Positions 9,088-17,772 of a stretch of DNA of 64,000 nucleotides are shown piece after piece. Positions within the stretch are counted from its first letter, which is position 1. Each line of letters starts with the position of its first letter. The notes under the pieces are model-generated. The model worked only from the letters and a program-made list of their open reading frames with translations. It made no database searches and had not been told where the DNA came from. The stretch is from Azonexus sp. R2A61 (GTDB lineage Bacteria; Pseudomonadota; Gammaproteobacteria; Burkholderiales; Rhodocyclaceae). A program made the position numbers and the translations under genes. Location of the stretch: the NCBI RefSeq assembly GCF_021401135.1, contig NZ_JACBFO010000001.1:682001-746000 (forward strand), given 5' to 3'.

Positions 9088-10053
9088 ATGTGGTTCAAAA
9101 ACCTGCAAATCTACCGCCTGCCCGCGCCGTGGGCGATCGACCTGGCCAAACTCGACGAGCAACTGGCGCGCGGTGAATTCACCCGCTGCCCGTCCAACCA
9201 GCCGATGTCGCGCGGCTGGGTGTCGCCGCGCAAGGATGGCGCGCTGATCTACGCCAACAACCGTCAGTGGCTGATCGCGCTGGCCGTCGAGCAGCGCCTG
9301 CTGCCGTCGTCGGTGGTCAATGAAACGGCGCAGGAGCGCGCCGAGAAGATCGCCGACGAGCAGGGCTACCGGCCCGGCCGCAAGCAAATGAAGGAAATCA
9401 AGGAGCGCGTCACCGAGGAGCTGATGCCGCGCGCCTTCACCAAGAAGCGCGCGACCTTCGTCTGGATCGACACCAGCAACGGCTGGTTCGTCGTCGACGC
9501 CGGCAGCCAGGGCAAGGCCGAGGAAGTCATCGAACACCTGCGCCACTGCCTCGACGAGTTCCCGTTGAAGCCGCTGCACACGCAACTTTCGCCGCAATCG
9601 GCGATGGCCGACTGGCTGGCCGGCGGCGACGCCCCGGCCGGTTTTACGGTCGACCGCGATTGCGAGCTGAAATCGGTCGCCGAGGAAAAGGCCGCGGTGC
9701 GCTACGTCCGCCATCCGCTGGGCGACGAAGTCGGCGCCGAGATCAAGGCCCACCTCGCCGCCGGCAAGCTGCCGACGCGCCTGGCGCTGACCTGGGACGA
9801 ACGCATCTCCTTCGTGCTGACCGAGAAGCTGGAAATCAAGCGGCTGACCTTCCTCGACATCCTCAAGGAAGAAGCCGAGAAAAGCGCCGAGCGTGCCGAC
9901 GAGCAGTTCGACGCCGATTTCGCGCTGATGACCGGCGAACTGGTGCGCTTCCTGCCGCAACTGGTTGAAGCGCTGGGCGGCGAACAGGTCGAGGCCGACG
10001 CGCCCGCTGCTGCGCCGGCCGCCGCCGCCGGCACGCCGCCGTGGGAAGCCTGA
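9088..10053 (+). CDS. rdgC: Recombination-associated protein RdgC
   Basis: Nucleoid-associated DNA-binding protein that forms a ring around DNA and restrains RecA. The 321-residue product begins with the family hallmark MWFKNLQIYRL, which fixes the start at 9088, and carries PMSRGWVSPRKDG and VDAGSQGKAEEVIEHLR typical of the family. The C-terminus has an Ala-rich tail longer than in E. coli. The start of the next gene lies inside the last codons (13-base overlap), suggesting coupling. Confidence 0.93.
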   Translation: MWFKNLQIYRLPAPWAIDLAKLDEQLARGEFTRCPSNQPMSRGWVSPRKDGALIYANNRQWLIALAVEQRLLPSSVVNETAQERAEKIADEQGYRPGRKQMKEIKERVTEELMPRAFTKKRATFVWIDTSNGWFVVDAGSQGKAEEVIEHLRHCLDEFPLKPLHTQLSPQSAMADWLAGGDAPAGFTVDRDCELKSVAEEKAAVRYVRHPLGDEVGAEIKAHLAAGKLPTRLALTWDERISFVLTEKLEIKRLTFLDILKEEAEKSAERADEQFDADFALMTGELVRFLPQLVEALGGEQVEADAPAAAPAAAAGTPPWEA

Positions 10054-10436
10054 AACCCAACGACGCCTGTCCCTGCGGCAGCGGCAAGCCTTACGCCGCC
10101 TGCTGCGGTCCACTGCATTCTGGCGAAAAAACCGCGTCGACCGCAGAAGCCTTGATGCGCTCGCGCTACGCCGCCTATGTGCTGAAACAGGCGGACTACC
10201 TGCGGGCGACCTGGCACGCCTCGACGCGGCCGAGCGAACTCGACCTCGCCGCCGACGATAGCAAATGGCTGGGCCTCGAAGTGCGCGCTCACCAGCAGCA
10301 GGACGAGGCACACGCGACGGTCGATTTCGTCGCCCGCTACCGCATCGCCGGGCGCGGCCACCGGCTGCGCGAACTGTCCCGTTTCGTCCGCGAGGACGGG
10401 CGCTGGTACTACGTCGACGGCGATCTCGCCGACTGA
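10041..10436 (+). CDS. YchJ-family protein with SEC-C motif
   Basis: A 131-residue UPF0225/YchJ family protein. The N-terminal CPCGSGKPYAACCGPLH is a SEC-C type zinc motif, also found at the end of SecA. The rest is the NTF2-like YchJ domain (LMRSRYAAYVLKQADYLRATWH...LGLEV; ATVDFVARYR; ELSRFVREDGRWYYVDG). Translation starts at a GTG within the rdgC end. The biological role of YchJ proteins is not established; zinc binding is strongly suggested by the four cysteines. Confidence 0.85.
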   Translation: MGSLKPNDACPCGSGKPYAACCGPLHSGEKTASTAEALMRSRYAAYVLKQADYLRATWHASTRPSELDLAADDSKWLGLEVRAHQQQDEAHATVDFVARYRIAGRGHRLRELSRFVREDGRWYYVDGDLAD

Positions 10437-10518
10437 GGCCGCCGGCGGTATCGATGTCCGAAAACGGCGAGCGGATCGCCGTCCGGCTGCTAGAGTTTCG
10501 TCCATGGAGACGAGACCG

Positions 10519-11985
10519 ATGAACGATGACCAACGCGCCTGCTATGCCGCCTTCAAGGCCAAGGACGTGCGCTTCGACGGGCGTTTCTTCGTCGGCGTCG
10601 CATCCACCGGCATCTACTGCCGGCCGGTCTGCCTGGCCCGCTTGCCCAAGCCGGAGAACTGCAGCTTCCACCCGAGCGCGGCTGCCGCCGAACAGGCCGG
10701 TTTCCGTCCCTGCCTGCTCTGTCGGCCCGAACTGGCGCCGGGCAACGCGCCGCTCGATGCCGCCGCGTCGCTCGCCCAGCGCGCCGCCCGCCTGCTCGAA
10801 GACCATTGCGCCAGCGAGCACCGCGTCGACGAACTGGCGCGTCGGCTGGGCTGCAGCGATCGCCACCTGCGCCGGGTATTCGCCGCCGCCTACCATGTGA
10901 CGCCGATCCAGTACCTGCAGACCTGCCGCCTGCTGCTCGCCAAGCAACTGCTGACCGACAGCGCGCTGCCGGTCATCGACGTTGCCATGGCCGCCGGTTT
11001 CGGCAGCCTGCGCCGCTTCAACGCGCTGTTCGCCCGCCAGTACCGGATGGCGCCCAGCGCCTTGCGCCGCCAGGCCGGGCCGTCGGGGGCGGCGGCCGAT
11101 GCCGTGACGCTGGCGCTCGGCTACCGGCCGCCCTACCGCTGGGAGGCGCAACTGGCTTTCCTGGCGGCGCGGGCGATTCCCGGCGTCGAGCAGGTGGCCG
11201 ACGGCGAATACCGGCGTGCCGTGTGCCTGCCCGACGCAGCCGGCAAGCCGCTGAGCGGCTGGTTGCGGGTCGGTCACCGGCCGGAAAAGCGGGTGCTCAC
11301 TGTGGCTGTAGACGCTGCGCTGTTGCCGGTGCTGCCGCGCGTGCTGGCCCGCGTACGCCATCTGTTCGACCTCGGCTGCGACCCCGACGCGGTCTACGAA
11401 ACGCTGGCGCCGATCAACGCCTTGCGGCCCGGCGCCGTCGTCCTCGGCACCCGCCTGCCCGGCTGCTTCGACCCCTTCGAAATGGCCGTGCGCGCCGTGC
11501 TTGGCCAGCAGATCACGGTCAAGGCCGCCGCCACGCTCGCCACCCGGCTGGTTGCTGCGCACGGCATCCCGGTCGTCACCGGCATCGCCGGGTTGAGCCA
11601 TGTCTTCCCGTCGCCGCAAGGCATCGTCGCCCTGGGCGACGGCGTCGGCGATGCGCTCGGCGGGCTGGGCATCACCGGGGCACGGGCGCGCACCATCCAG
11701 GCGCTGGCCCGGCTGTTCGCCGACGGCGCAATCGACTGGGACGGCGGCGCCGAACCGGCGGCGGTCGTCGAAACCTTGCAGCGCGTGCCCGGCATCGGCC
11801 CATGGACGGCGCAATACATCGCCCTGCGCGCGCTCGGCTGGCCGGATGCCTTTCCGCACGCCGACTACGGCCTCGGCCAGGCGCTGGCACCGCGCACGCC
11901 GCGCGAGATTCTGGCGCTGGCCGAAGCCTGGCGGCCGTGGCGCGGCTACGCGACGATCAACCTGTGGCACTCGCTGGCCGCCTGA
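10519..11985 (+). CDS. Ada-AlkA fusion: Ada regulatory domain plus 3-methyladenine DNA glycosylase
   Basis: A multifunctional alkylation-repair protein of 488 residues. Residues 1-80 form the Ada zinc domain with four cysteines (IYCRPVC and FRPCLLC contexts); the first is the methyl-phosphotriester acceptor in Ada. An AraC-type helix-turn-helix pair follows (ELARRLGCSDRHLRRVF; IDVAMAAGFGSLRRFNALF). The rest is an AlkA glycosylase with helix-hairpin-helix VPGIGPWTAQYIALRALG and the catalytic Asp in FPHADYG. I chose the ATG at 10519 (GGAG upstream). The O6-methylguanine acceptor domain of classical Ada is absent, but ogt follows immediately. Confidence 0.9.
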   Translation: MNDDQRACYAAFKAKDVRFDGRFFVGVASTGIYCRPVCLARLPKPENCSFHPSAAAAEQAGFRPCLLCRPELAPGNAPLDAAASLAQRAARLLEDHCASEHRVDELARRLGCSDRHLRRVFAAAYHVTPIQYLQTCRLLLAKQLLTDSALPVIDVAMAAGFGSLRRFNALFARQYRMAPSALRRQAGPSGAAADAVTLALGYRPPYRWEAQLAFLAARAIPGVEQVADGEYRRAVCLPDAAGKPLSGWLRVGHRPEKRVLTVAVDAALLPVLPRVLARVRHLFDLGCDPDAVYETLAPINALRPGAVVLGTRLPGCFDPFEMAVRAVLGQQITVKAAATLATRLVAAHGIPVVTGIAGLSHVFPSPQGIVALGDGVGDALGGLGITGARARTIQALARLFADGAIDWDGGAEPAAVVETLQRVPGIGPWTAQYIALRALGWPDAFPHADYGLGQALAPRTPREILALAEAWRPWRGYATINLWHSLAA

Positions 11986-11996
11986 AAGGAGACTCC

Positions 11997-12536
11997 ATGC
12001 GCTACACGACCCATTACGAATCGCCGCTCGGCCTGATGCTGCTGGCCGGCGACGGCGAATTCCTGAGCGGCCTGTGGTTCGTCGGCCAGAAATATTTCGC
12101 CGCCGGACTTTGCGGCGAGCCGCTGGTCAACGACGAGCTGCCCGCCTTCGCGGCGGCGCGGGCCTGGCTGGACGACTATTTCGCCGGCCGCCGGCCGGCC
12201 AGCGCCGGGTTGCCGCTGGCGCCTGCCGGCAGTTCCTTCCGGCGGGCGGTGTGGGACTTGCTGCGCGAGATTCCCTACGGCGAGACCACGACCTACGGCG
12301 AACTCGCCCGCCAACTGGCCGCTCGCCTCGGGCGCAGTGCCATGTCGGCGCAGGCGGTTGGCGGCGCCGTCGGCCACAACCCGCTGACCCTGATCGTGCC
12401 GTGCCACCGCGTCGTCGGTGCCGACGGCAGCCTGACCGGCTACGCCGGCGGTATCGAGCGCAAGCGCCAACTGCTCGGCCTGGAAGGCGTGGACATGGCG
12501 GGCTTCTACCTGCCGAGCCAGGGAACGGCGCTCTGA
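11997..12536 (+). CDS. ogt: Methylated-DNA--protein-cysteine S-methyltransferase
   Basis: Suicide repair enzyme that transfers O6-alkyl groups from guanine to its own cysteine. The active-site signature LIVPCHRVVGADGSLTGYAGG is intact, preceded by the conserved GEVT-like segment IPYGETTTYGELA. At 179 residues it is a typical Ogt/MGMT. It sits 11 bases after the Ada-AlkA gene with an AAGGAG site, so the pair would respond together to alkylation, supplying the activity missing from the fusion protein. Confidence 0.93.
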   Translation: MRYTTHYESPLGLMLLAGDGEFLSGLWFVGQKYFAAGLCGEPLVNDELPAFAAARAWLDDYFAGRRPASAGLPLAPAGSSFRRAVWDLLREIPYGETTTYGELARQLAARLGRSAMSAQAVGGAVGHNPLTLIVPCHRVVGADGSLTGYAGGIERKRQLLGLEGVDMAGFYLPSQGTAL

Positions 12537-12556
12537 GCGGCGCCGGTTTTTTCGCA

Positions 12557-12580
12557 ATTCCTGCGGTCGACCGCAGGAAT
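12557..12580. repeat. Palindromic repeat 1 (GCGGTCGACCGC family)
   Basis: A perfect 24-bp palindrome, half-site ATTCCTGCGGTC followed by its exact complement, between the convergent ogt and alcohol dehydrogenase genes. A T-run lies to its left (TTTTTTCGC) and an A-run to its right (GGCAAAATC), so it could serve as a bidirectional terminator. It is one of six intergenic or gene-edge copies in this window. Confidence 0.75.
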
Positions 12581-12588
12581 CGGCAAAA

Positions 12589-13743
12589 TCAGCCGCAAGC
12601 CCCGCGCACGATTCTTTCCGTCTTCACTTCGTCGATCCCGGCGTGGCCGCCGAGCGTCATCTTGCCGTGGGCGCGCAGGCCGGCGAGCACCCGGTCGGCG
12701 GCGTCGGCTTCGTTGATGCCGGCGTCGCGCAGGTGGAGCGGCATGTTGACGCTGCGGTAGAAGGCTTCCATGGCGGCGATAGCGTCCTCGGCGCTCGGCG
12801 CGCTGAGGCCGAAGACTTCGCGGCCGAATTGCTCCAGCTTCTCGCGCTTGTATTCGATCAGCTCGCGCAGCAGCGCCGGCTGGATGATCGCCAGCGTGCG
12901 GCCGTGGTCGATGCCCCACAGCGCGGTCAGTTCGACGGCGATGCGGTGGGTCGCCCAGTCCTGCGGCACGCCGACGCCGATGATCCCGCACAGTGCCTGG
13001 TTGGCCGCCCACATCAGGTTCTGCTGCCAGTCGGGTTCGGCGTGGCGGTCGAAGGTTTCGGCCAGGCGGACCAGCGCTTTCATCACTGCCTCGGCGTAAC
13101 CGTCCTGGACCAGCGCGCCGACCGGGTAGGTCAGGTACTGCTCGCAGACATGGACGAAGGCATCGACGATGCCGTTTTCCAGTTGGCGCACCGGCAGGCT
13201 GGCCATCACCGTCGGGTTGAGCACGGCGAAGCGTGGCCGCGCCGGCGGTACGAAGAAGGCGCGCTTGTCCTGCGTCGCGGTGTTGGTCACCACCGAGCCG
13301 GCGTTCGATTCCGAGCCGGTGGCCGGCAGCGTCAGCACGACGCCGACCGGCAGCGCCTGCTGCGGCTGGTGCTTGCCGATCACGATGTCCCAGCCGTCGC
13401 CGTCGTAAAGCGCGGCGCAGGCGACGTACTTGGCGCCGTCGGACACCGAACCGCCGCCGACGCCGAGGATGAAGCCGATTTTTTCGCGTCTGACCAGGTC
13501 GACCGCCAGATTCAGCGTCGCCAGCGTCGGGTTGGCCTCGACGCCGCCGAACTCGACCACGTCGCGCCCGGCCAGCGCGGCGCGGATGCCGTCGTAGACG
13601 CCGTTCTTCTTGATCGAGCCGCCGCCGTAGAGGAGCAGCACGCGCGCTTCGGCCGGCAGCAGCGCCGGCAACTGGGCGAAGCTGTCGGGGCCGAAAACGA
13701 TGCGCGTCGGGTTGTGGTAATCGAATGCGAACAGGTGGCTCAT
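12589..13743 (-). CDS. Iron-containing alcohol dehydrogenase, YqhD-like
   Basis: A 384-residue group III alcohol dehydrogenase. The cofactor motif GGGSIKKNGVYD and GVGGGSVSDGAKY, the DAFVHVCEQY metal-ligand segment and the HRIAVELTALWGIDHGRTLA segment with the two further histidines are intact. This arrangement matches YqhD/butanol dehydrogenases, NADPH-dependent aldehyde reductases that detoxify short-chain and reactive aldehydes. The genes upstream on the same strand include nemRA, so an electrophile-defence role is plausible, though no shared operator is visible here. Confidence 0.88.
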   Translation of the reverse strand: MSHLFAFDYHNPTRIVFGPDSFAQLPALLPAEARVLLLYGGGSIKKNGVYDGIRAALAGRDVVEFGGVEANPTLATLNLAVDLVRREKIGFILGVGGGSVSDGAKYVACAALYDGDGWDIVIGKHQPQQALPVGVVLTLPATGSESNAGSVVTNTATQDKRAFFVPPARPRFAVLNPTVMASLPVRQLENGIVDAFVHVCEQYLTYPVGALVQDGYAEAVMKALVRLAETFDRHAEPDWQQNLMWAANQALCGIIGVGVPQDWATHRIAVELTALWGIDHGRTLAIIQPALLRELIEYKREKLEQFGREVFGLSAPSAEDAIAAMEAFYRSVNMPLHLRDAGINEADAADRVLAGLRAHGKMTLGGHAGIDEVKTERIVRGACG

Positions 13744-13769
13744 GCTTGTCTCCGTTTTTGCTTCAATTT

Positions 13770-13783
13770 TGCGGTCGACCGCA
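13770..13783. repeat. Palindromic repeat 2 (GCGGTCGACCGC family)
   Basis: TGCGGTCGACCGCA, perfect over 14 bases, in the 57-base gap between two minus-strand genes. It has the family's outer pattern: T-run to the left (CAATTTT) and GGCGGAAAAATC to the right. The outer arms pair less well than in copies 1, 4 and 5. Confidence 0.65.
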
Positions 13784-13800
13784 GGATAGGCGGAAAAATC

Positions 13801-14799
13801 TCAGGCGCAAGCGGTGGCGGCGATGTCGAGTGCGCGCAGGCGCAGTGCCGGCTCGAAGATGTCACAGACCAGCATCAGTTCGTCGGCCTGCGTCGCCTGG
13901 CGGAGCGCGCCCAGTCCTTCGCGCACGCGGTCCGGCCCGCCGATCACGGCGGCACCGAGGAAATCGCCGATGCCGGCTTTCTCCTGCGCCGACAGGCTTT
14001 CGAGAAAACCGGCCACGGGCGGCGGCAGCGGCCGGCGGTCGCCGCGCAGGATGCCGAGCACGCGCTGGAAGATGCTGGTGGCGAGGAAAGCGGCTTCTTC
14101 GTCGCTTGCGGCGGCGACCAGCGGCACGCCGACGATCACGTAGGGTTTGGCCAGCGTCGCCGACGGCCGGAAGTTGCCGCGATAGACGGCCAGCGCCTGG
14201 TGCAGCAGGGCCGGCGCGAAGTGCGACGCGAAGGCGTAGGGGAGGCCGCGCTCGGCGGCCAGCCGAGCGGAAAACAGGCTGGAACCGAGCAGCCAGATCG
14301 GCACCTCGGTGCCGGCGCCGGGCATGGCGACCAGCGGCTGGCCGGGCTGCGCCGGGGCGAGCAGGCGCTGCAGTTCGGCGACGTCGCGCGGGAAATCGTC
14401 CTCGCGTTCGATACGGTCGCGGCGCAGCGCGTGCATGGTCAGGCGGTCGGTGCCGGGGGCGCGGCCGAGGCCGAGGTCGATCCGCCCGGGATACAGCTCG
14501 GCGAGAGTGCCGAAAGCCTCGGCAACGACCAGCGGCGCGTGGTTGGGCAGCATGACGCCGCCGGAACCGACGCGGATCGTCCTGGTCGCGCCGGCCATGT
14601 GGCCGACCAGCACGGCGGTGGCCGAACTGGCGATACCCGGCATGTTGTGGTGCTCGGCCAGCCAGTAGCGGGCGAAACCGAGCTTTTCGGCGTGGCGGGC
14701 GGCATCGGTGGCGATCCGCAGCGCCTCGGCCACGCTGCCGCCCTGGCGCACGGCAACCAGGTCGAGCAGGGAGAGTTTCACATCGGCGAGCGGGTTCAT
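13801..14799 (-). CDS. LLM-class flavin-dependent oxidoreductase
   Basis: A 332-residue luciferase-like monooxygenase (bacterial luciferase alpha-type TIM barrel). Characteristic segments are [64 protein letters not shown] and [13 protein letters not shown], all found in the MsnO8/YhbW group that uses FMNH2. The substrate is unknown. The start at 14799 overlaps the stop of the upstream transporter gene by four bases, indicating coupling. Confidence 0.88.
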   Translation of the reverse strand: MNPLADVKLSLLDLVAVRQGGSVAEALRIATDAARHAEKLGFARYWLAEHHNMPGIASSATAVLVGHMAGATRTIRVGSGGVMLPNHAPLVVAEAFGTLAELYPGRIDLGLGRAPGTDRLTMHALRRDRIEREDDFPRDVAELQRLLAPAQPGQPLVAMPGAGTEVPIWLLGSSLFSARLAAERGLPYAFASHFAPALLHQALAVYRGNFRPSATLAKPYVIVGVPLVAAASDEEAAFLATSIFQRVLGILRGDRRPLPPPVAGFLESLSAQEKAGIGDFLGAAVIGGPDRVREGLGALRQATQADELMLVCDIFEPALRLRALDIAATACA

Positions 14800-15725
14800 G
14801 CGCTTTCCTCCTGTAATCGTTGCTGGATGTCGGCAACCGCCGGGCGTCGGCTGGCGATCCAGCCGAGCAGCGAGAGCAGCGCCAGGCCGCCGCCGATGAG
14901 CAGGATGCCGGCGACTTCGCTGCTCTTGAAGGCTTCGCCGAAGGTCAGCCGCGACGACAGGATGGCGACCACCGGCGTGCCCAGCACCGACAGGCTGGCT
15001 TCCCAGGCCGGCACGCGGTCGAGGATGTAGATCCACAGCCACCAGCAGAGCGCGGTGCTGAACACCGACATGAAGCCGAGGATGCCGGCGTAGCTCCAGG
15101 TCCAGTCGGTCGGCCGCTCGGGAATAACCAGCGCCAACACGAGCAGCGGAATCGAGCCGAGCGCCATCTGCCACGCCGTCAATGTCAGCAGGTCCACCGG
15201 CTGGCGGCCGCGCAGGCGCTTGACCAGAATGGTGCCGATGGCCCAGCAGATGGCGGCGCAGAGGCCGAGCGCCGGGCTCAACAGGCCGCCATGCATTGCC
15301 CACGGTTCGATGATCAGCAGCAGGCCGATCAGCGTGCACGCGGCGGCGATCCACTGCGTGCCGCGCACCCGTTCGCCGAGGATCGGCCAGGCCAGCAGCA
15401 GCGTCCAGATCGGCATGGTGAAGATGAGCACCGCCGTCTTGCCCGGCCCGCCTTCGACCAGCGCCCAGGTCTGGAAGATCATGAAACCGGCGACCTGGGT
15501 CAGCGCAATGCCCAGCGTCGCGCCGGGGGCGGTCAGCGTCAGCTTGCGGCCGGTCAGGCGCAGCGCGATGAACAGCGCCACGGCGCTGCCGATGCAGCGC
15601 TCGGCGGCGAAGGCGAAGGGCGGCGAGTATTCCAGCCCGTGCTTGGCCAGCACCCAGGTGTAGCCCCAGATCGAGGAAAGGACGATCAGCGCCTGGATCG
15701 GGCGCCAGCGGTCGGAAGAAGTCAT
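14796..15725 (-). CDS. EamA-family (DMT) transporter
   Basis: An inner-membrane protein of 309 residues with ten predicted helices in two EamA repeats (about residues 10-140 and 150-290). The first helix carries [35 protein letters not shown] in family style, and the second repeat contains [24 protein letters not shown] proteins export or import small metabolites; the substrate cannot be inferred. I chose ATG at 15725 (MTSSDRWRP); an in-frame start 27 bases upstream is possible. Confidence 0.86.
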   Translation of the reverse strand: MTSSDRWRPIQALIVLSSIWGYTWVLAKHGLEYSPPFAFAAERCIGSAVALFIALRLTGRKLTLTAPGATLGIALTQVAGFMIFQTWALVEGGPGKTAVLIFTMPIWTLLLAWPILGERVRGTQWIAAACTLIGLLLIIEPWAMHGGLLSPALGLCAAICWAIGTILVKRLRGRQPVDLLTLTAWQMALGSIPLLVLALVIPERPTDWTWSYAGILGFMSVFSTALCWWLWIYILDRVPAWEASLSVLGTPVVAILSSRLTFGEAFKSSEVAGILLIGGGLALLSLLGWIASRRPAVADIQQRLQEESA

Positions 15726-15788
15726 GGTGTTCTCTGTCTGGCGCGGCGGCATCTGCGCACCGCCGCGCCCGGGGTTGGGTGTGGGCGC

Positions 15789-16868
15789 TTACGCCAAGGT
15801 CGGGTAGTCGGTGTAACCCTCGGCCCCGCCGCCGTACAGCTTGTCGGCGCGCAGTTCGTTCCAAGGCGCGCCTTCGCGCAGACGGCGGACGAGGTCCGGG
15901 TTGGCGATGAAGCCGCGGCCGAAGGCGATCAGATCGGCCCCACCGTCGGCGATCACCTGTTCGGCCAGTTCCTTGCTGTAGCCGTTGTTCACCAGCCAAG
16001 CCCCCTTGAAGGCGCGACGGGCGGCGGCGTAATCGAAGCTGGCGCCGTCCGGCGTGCGCGTGCCGCCGGTTTCGCCCTCGATGACGTGCAGGAAGGCCAG
16101 GCCGTAGCCGGCCAGCTTGTCGATCACGTAGCCGTAGAGCGCCTGCGGGTTGCTGTCGAGCGGCGCGGTGAAGGTGGTCAGCGGGCTCAGGCGGATGCCG
16201 GTGCGGCCGGCGCCGATCTCGCCGACGATGGCCTCGACCACCTCGAACAACAGGCGGGCGCGGTTCTCGATGCTGCCGCCGTAGGGGCCGCTGCGGTCAT
16301 TGACGCTGTCGCGCAGGAACTGTTCGAGCAGGTAGGTGTTGGCGGCGTGGATCTCGACGCCGTCGAAACCGGCGGCGATGGCGTTGCGCGCCGCCAGCCG
16401 GTAATCATTGACCAGACCGGGCAGCTCGTCGTCGCGCAGCGCACGCGGCGCCGACACCGGCACGAAACCGTCGCGGGTGAAGGTGCTCGCCTCGGCGGTG
16501 CGGGCGGTGGAGGACACCGGCGCGGCGCCGTCCGGCAGCAGCGACACATGCGAAATGCGGCCGACGTGCCACAACTGCAGCACGATCCGGCCGCCTTCGG
16601 CATGCACGGCGTCGGTGACGGCACGCCAGGCAGCGACCTGCTCGGCCGACCAGATGCCCGGCGTATCGAGGTAGCCCTGCGCCATCGGCGAGATCGGGCT
16701 GGCCTCGGCGATGATCAGGCCGGCGCTGGCGCGCTGGCGGTAATACTCGACGGTCAGCGGGCCGGGACAGTTGCCGGCGACGGCGCGATTGCGCGTCAGC
16801 GGCGCCATCACGATGCGGTTGGCGAGGGCGATGTCGCCGATCTGGATCGGCTCGAACAGCGTGGTCAT
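15789..16868 (-). CDS. nemA: Old yellow enzyme family alkene reductase (NemA)
   Basis: FMN-dependent NADPH reductase of 359 residues that reduces activated C=C bonds, N-ethylmaleimide, nitrate esters and other electrophiles. Visible OYE signatures are the N-terminal [32 protein letters not shown], the catalytic pair in [16 protein letters not shown] (His-Ala-Ala-Asn, the OYE H/N pair) and the phosphate site [35 protein letters not shown]. It is downstream of the TetR gene nemR, and a copy of the shared operator lies 18 bases before its start codon. Confidence 0.93.
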   Translation of the reverse strand: MTTLFEPIQIGDIALANRIVMAPLTRNRAVAGNCPGPLTVEYYRQRASAGLIIAEASPISPMAQGYLDTPGIWSAEQVAAWRAVTDAVHAEGGRIVLQLWHVGRISHVSLLPDGAAPVSSTARTAEASTFTRDGFVPVSAPRALRDDELPGLVNDYRLAARNAIAAGFDGVEIHAANTYLLEQFLRDSVNDRSGPYGGSIENRARLLFEVVEAIVGEIGAGRTGIRLSPLTTFTAPLDSNPQALYGYVIDKLAGYGLAFLHVIEGETGGTRTPDGASFDYAAARRAFKGAWLVNNGYSKELAEQVIADGGADLIAFGRGFIANPDLVRRLREGAPWNELRADKLYGGGAEGYTDYPTLA

Positions 16869-16885
16869 GGCGTTTCTCCTGAGGT

Positions 16886-16909
16886 TTGATTAGACCGGTC
16901 GTCTAGTTT
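16886..16909. promoter_or_regulatory. NemR-type operator upstream of nemA
   Basis: A 24-base element whose core is TAGACCGGTCGTCTA (TAGAC/GTCTA inverted repeat, 16891-16905), flanked by TTGAT and GTTT. The same 24 bases recur exactly at 17552-17575 before nemR. The core resembles the operator known for NemR in enterobacteria, so NemR probably represses both promoters. Confidence 0.8.
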
Positions 16910-16952
16910 CTTGCGTCAAAAAAGGGCCGTCGACGGACGGCCCGGAAATCAA

Positions 16953-17534
16953 TCAGCGGCTCAACAACTGCCGGGTGAACTGCAAGGCATTCTCCAGCGG
17001 CTGCGCCTGGCGCTGCAGCTTGGCCAGCAGGCTGGCGCCCAGCCACAACTGGTACAGCGTCTGCGCCGTCGCCGCGGCATTGAGCGGCGGGATCGAACCA
17101 TCGGCCATGCCGGTTTCGAGCAGCCGGGCAATGCGGCTGACGATCTGCCCGGTGCCGTCGCGCAGCGTCTCGCGCATCGGATCGGACAAGTCGGCCACCT
17201 CGCCGCCCAGCTTGACCACCAGGCACTGCTGCTCGGCACACGCCGCCTGCTTGTCCAGCCAGCGCTGCCAGTAGCACGCCAGCCGCTCCTGCGCACTCAG
17301 CGCCTCGGCCGCGAACAGCGCATCGAGATCGGCCAGGTAACGCGCGAAGTAATCCTCCAGCAAGGCCTGCCCGTACTGCTCCTTGGACTCGAAGTAATGG
17401 TAGAACGACCCCTTGGGCACCCCGGCCGCGGTCAGAATCTCGTTCAACCCGACACTGGCAAAGCCCTTGCCGGCAATGATGCGCTGGCCGGTTTCAAGGA
17501 CATGCTGGCGGGTGTTGTCGTGACGGGTTTTCAT
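16953..17534 (-). CDS. nemR: TetR-family repressor NemR
   Basis: Electrophile- and hypochlorite-sensing repressor of 193 residues. The N-terminal helix-turn-helix reads GFASVGLNEILTAAGVPKGSFYHYFESKEQYG, and the segment CLVVKLGGEVADLS matches the NemR sensor region. Cys104 is in the position of the redox-active cysteine of E. coli NemR (Cys106); Cys87 and Cys99 are extra. It lies directly upstream of nemA on the same strand, and identical operators flank it on both sides, predicting autoregulation and nemA control. Confidence 0.88.
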   Translation of the reverse strand: MKTRHDNTRQHVLETGQRIIAGKGFASVGLNEILTAAGVPKGSFYHYFESKEQYGQALLEDYFARYLADLDALFAAEALSAQERLACYWQRWLDKQAACAEQQCLVVKLGGEVADLSDPMRETLRDGTGQIVSRIARLLETGMADGSIPPLNAAATAQTLYQLWLGASLLAKLQRQAQPLENALQFTRQLLSR

Positions 17535-17551
17535 GGGGTGGGATTGTGCAC

Positions 17552-17575
17552 TTGATTAGACCGGTCGTCTAGTTT
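17552..17575. promoter_or_regulatory. NemR-type operator upstream of nemR
   Basis: Exact second copy of the 24-base element at 16886-16909, core at 17557-17571, placed 18 bases before the nemR start. The same distance to both start codons implies the promoters are built alike and repressed together. Confidence 0.8.
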
Positions 17576-17772
17576 GTGTCTAATGGATACAAACTAGAGA
17601 TTCGTGGAACCTAGACTGACTCCCTCCTGCGTCAGGGCGATCTGCCGGGATTATTACAGAAGCAAGTTGCGTAGTGCATAATCGCAAAATCGTCGCATAC
17701 CGATCATTATTTTGCCAATGCAAGGCGATCGCATCGAATGGTATGACATCAACTAACGGCTAGGGATCTGGG

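Noticed and set aside
8668-11970. A 1100-codon open frame on the minus strand opposite rdgC, the YchJ gene and the Ada-AlkA gene.
   Set aside because: It has no recognisable domain, is Arg/Gly/Gln-rich and mirrors strongly coding plus-strand genes; such antisense frames are expected in GC-rich DNA. The same applies to 12643-15030 (+), 14820-16889 (+), 27706-30066 (-) and 47938-50019 (-).
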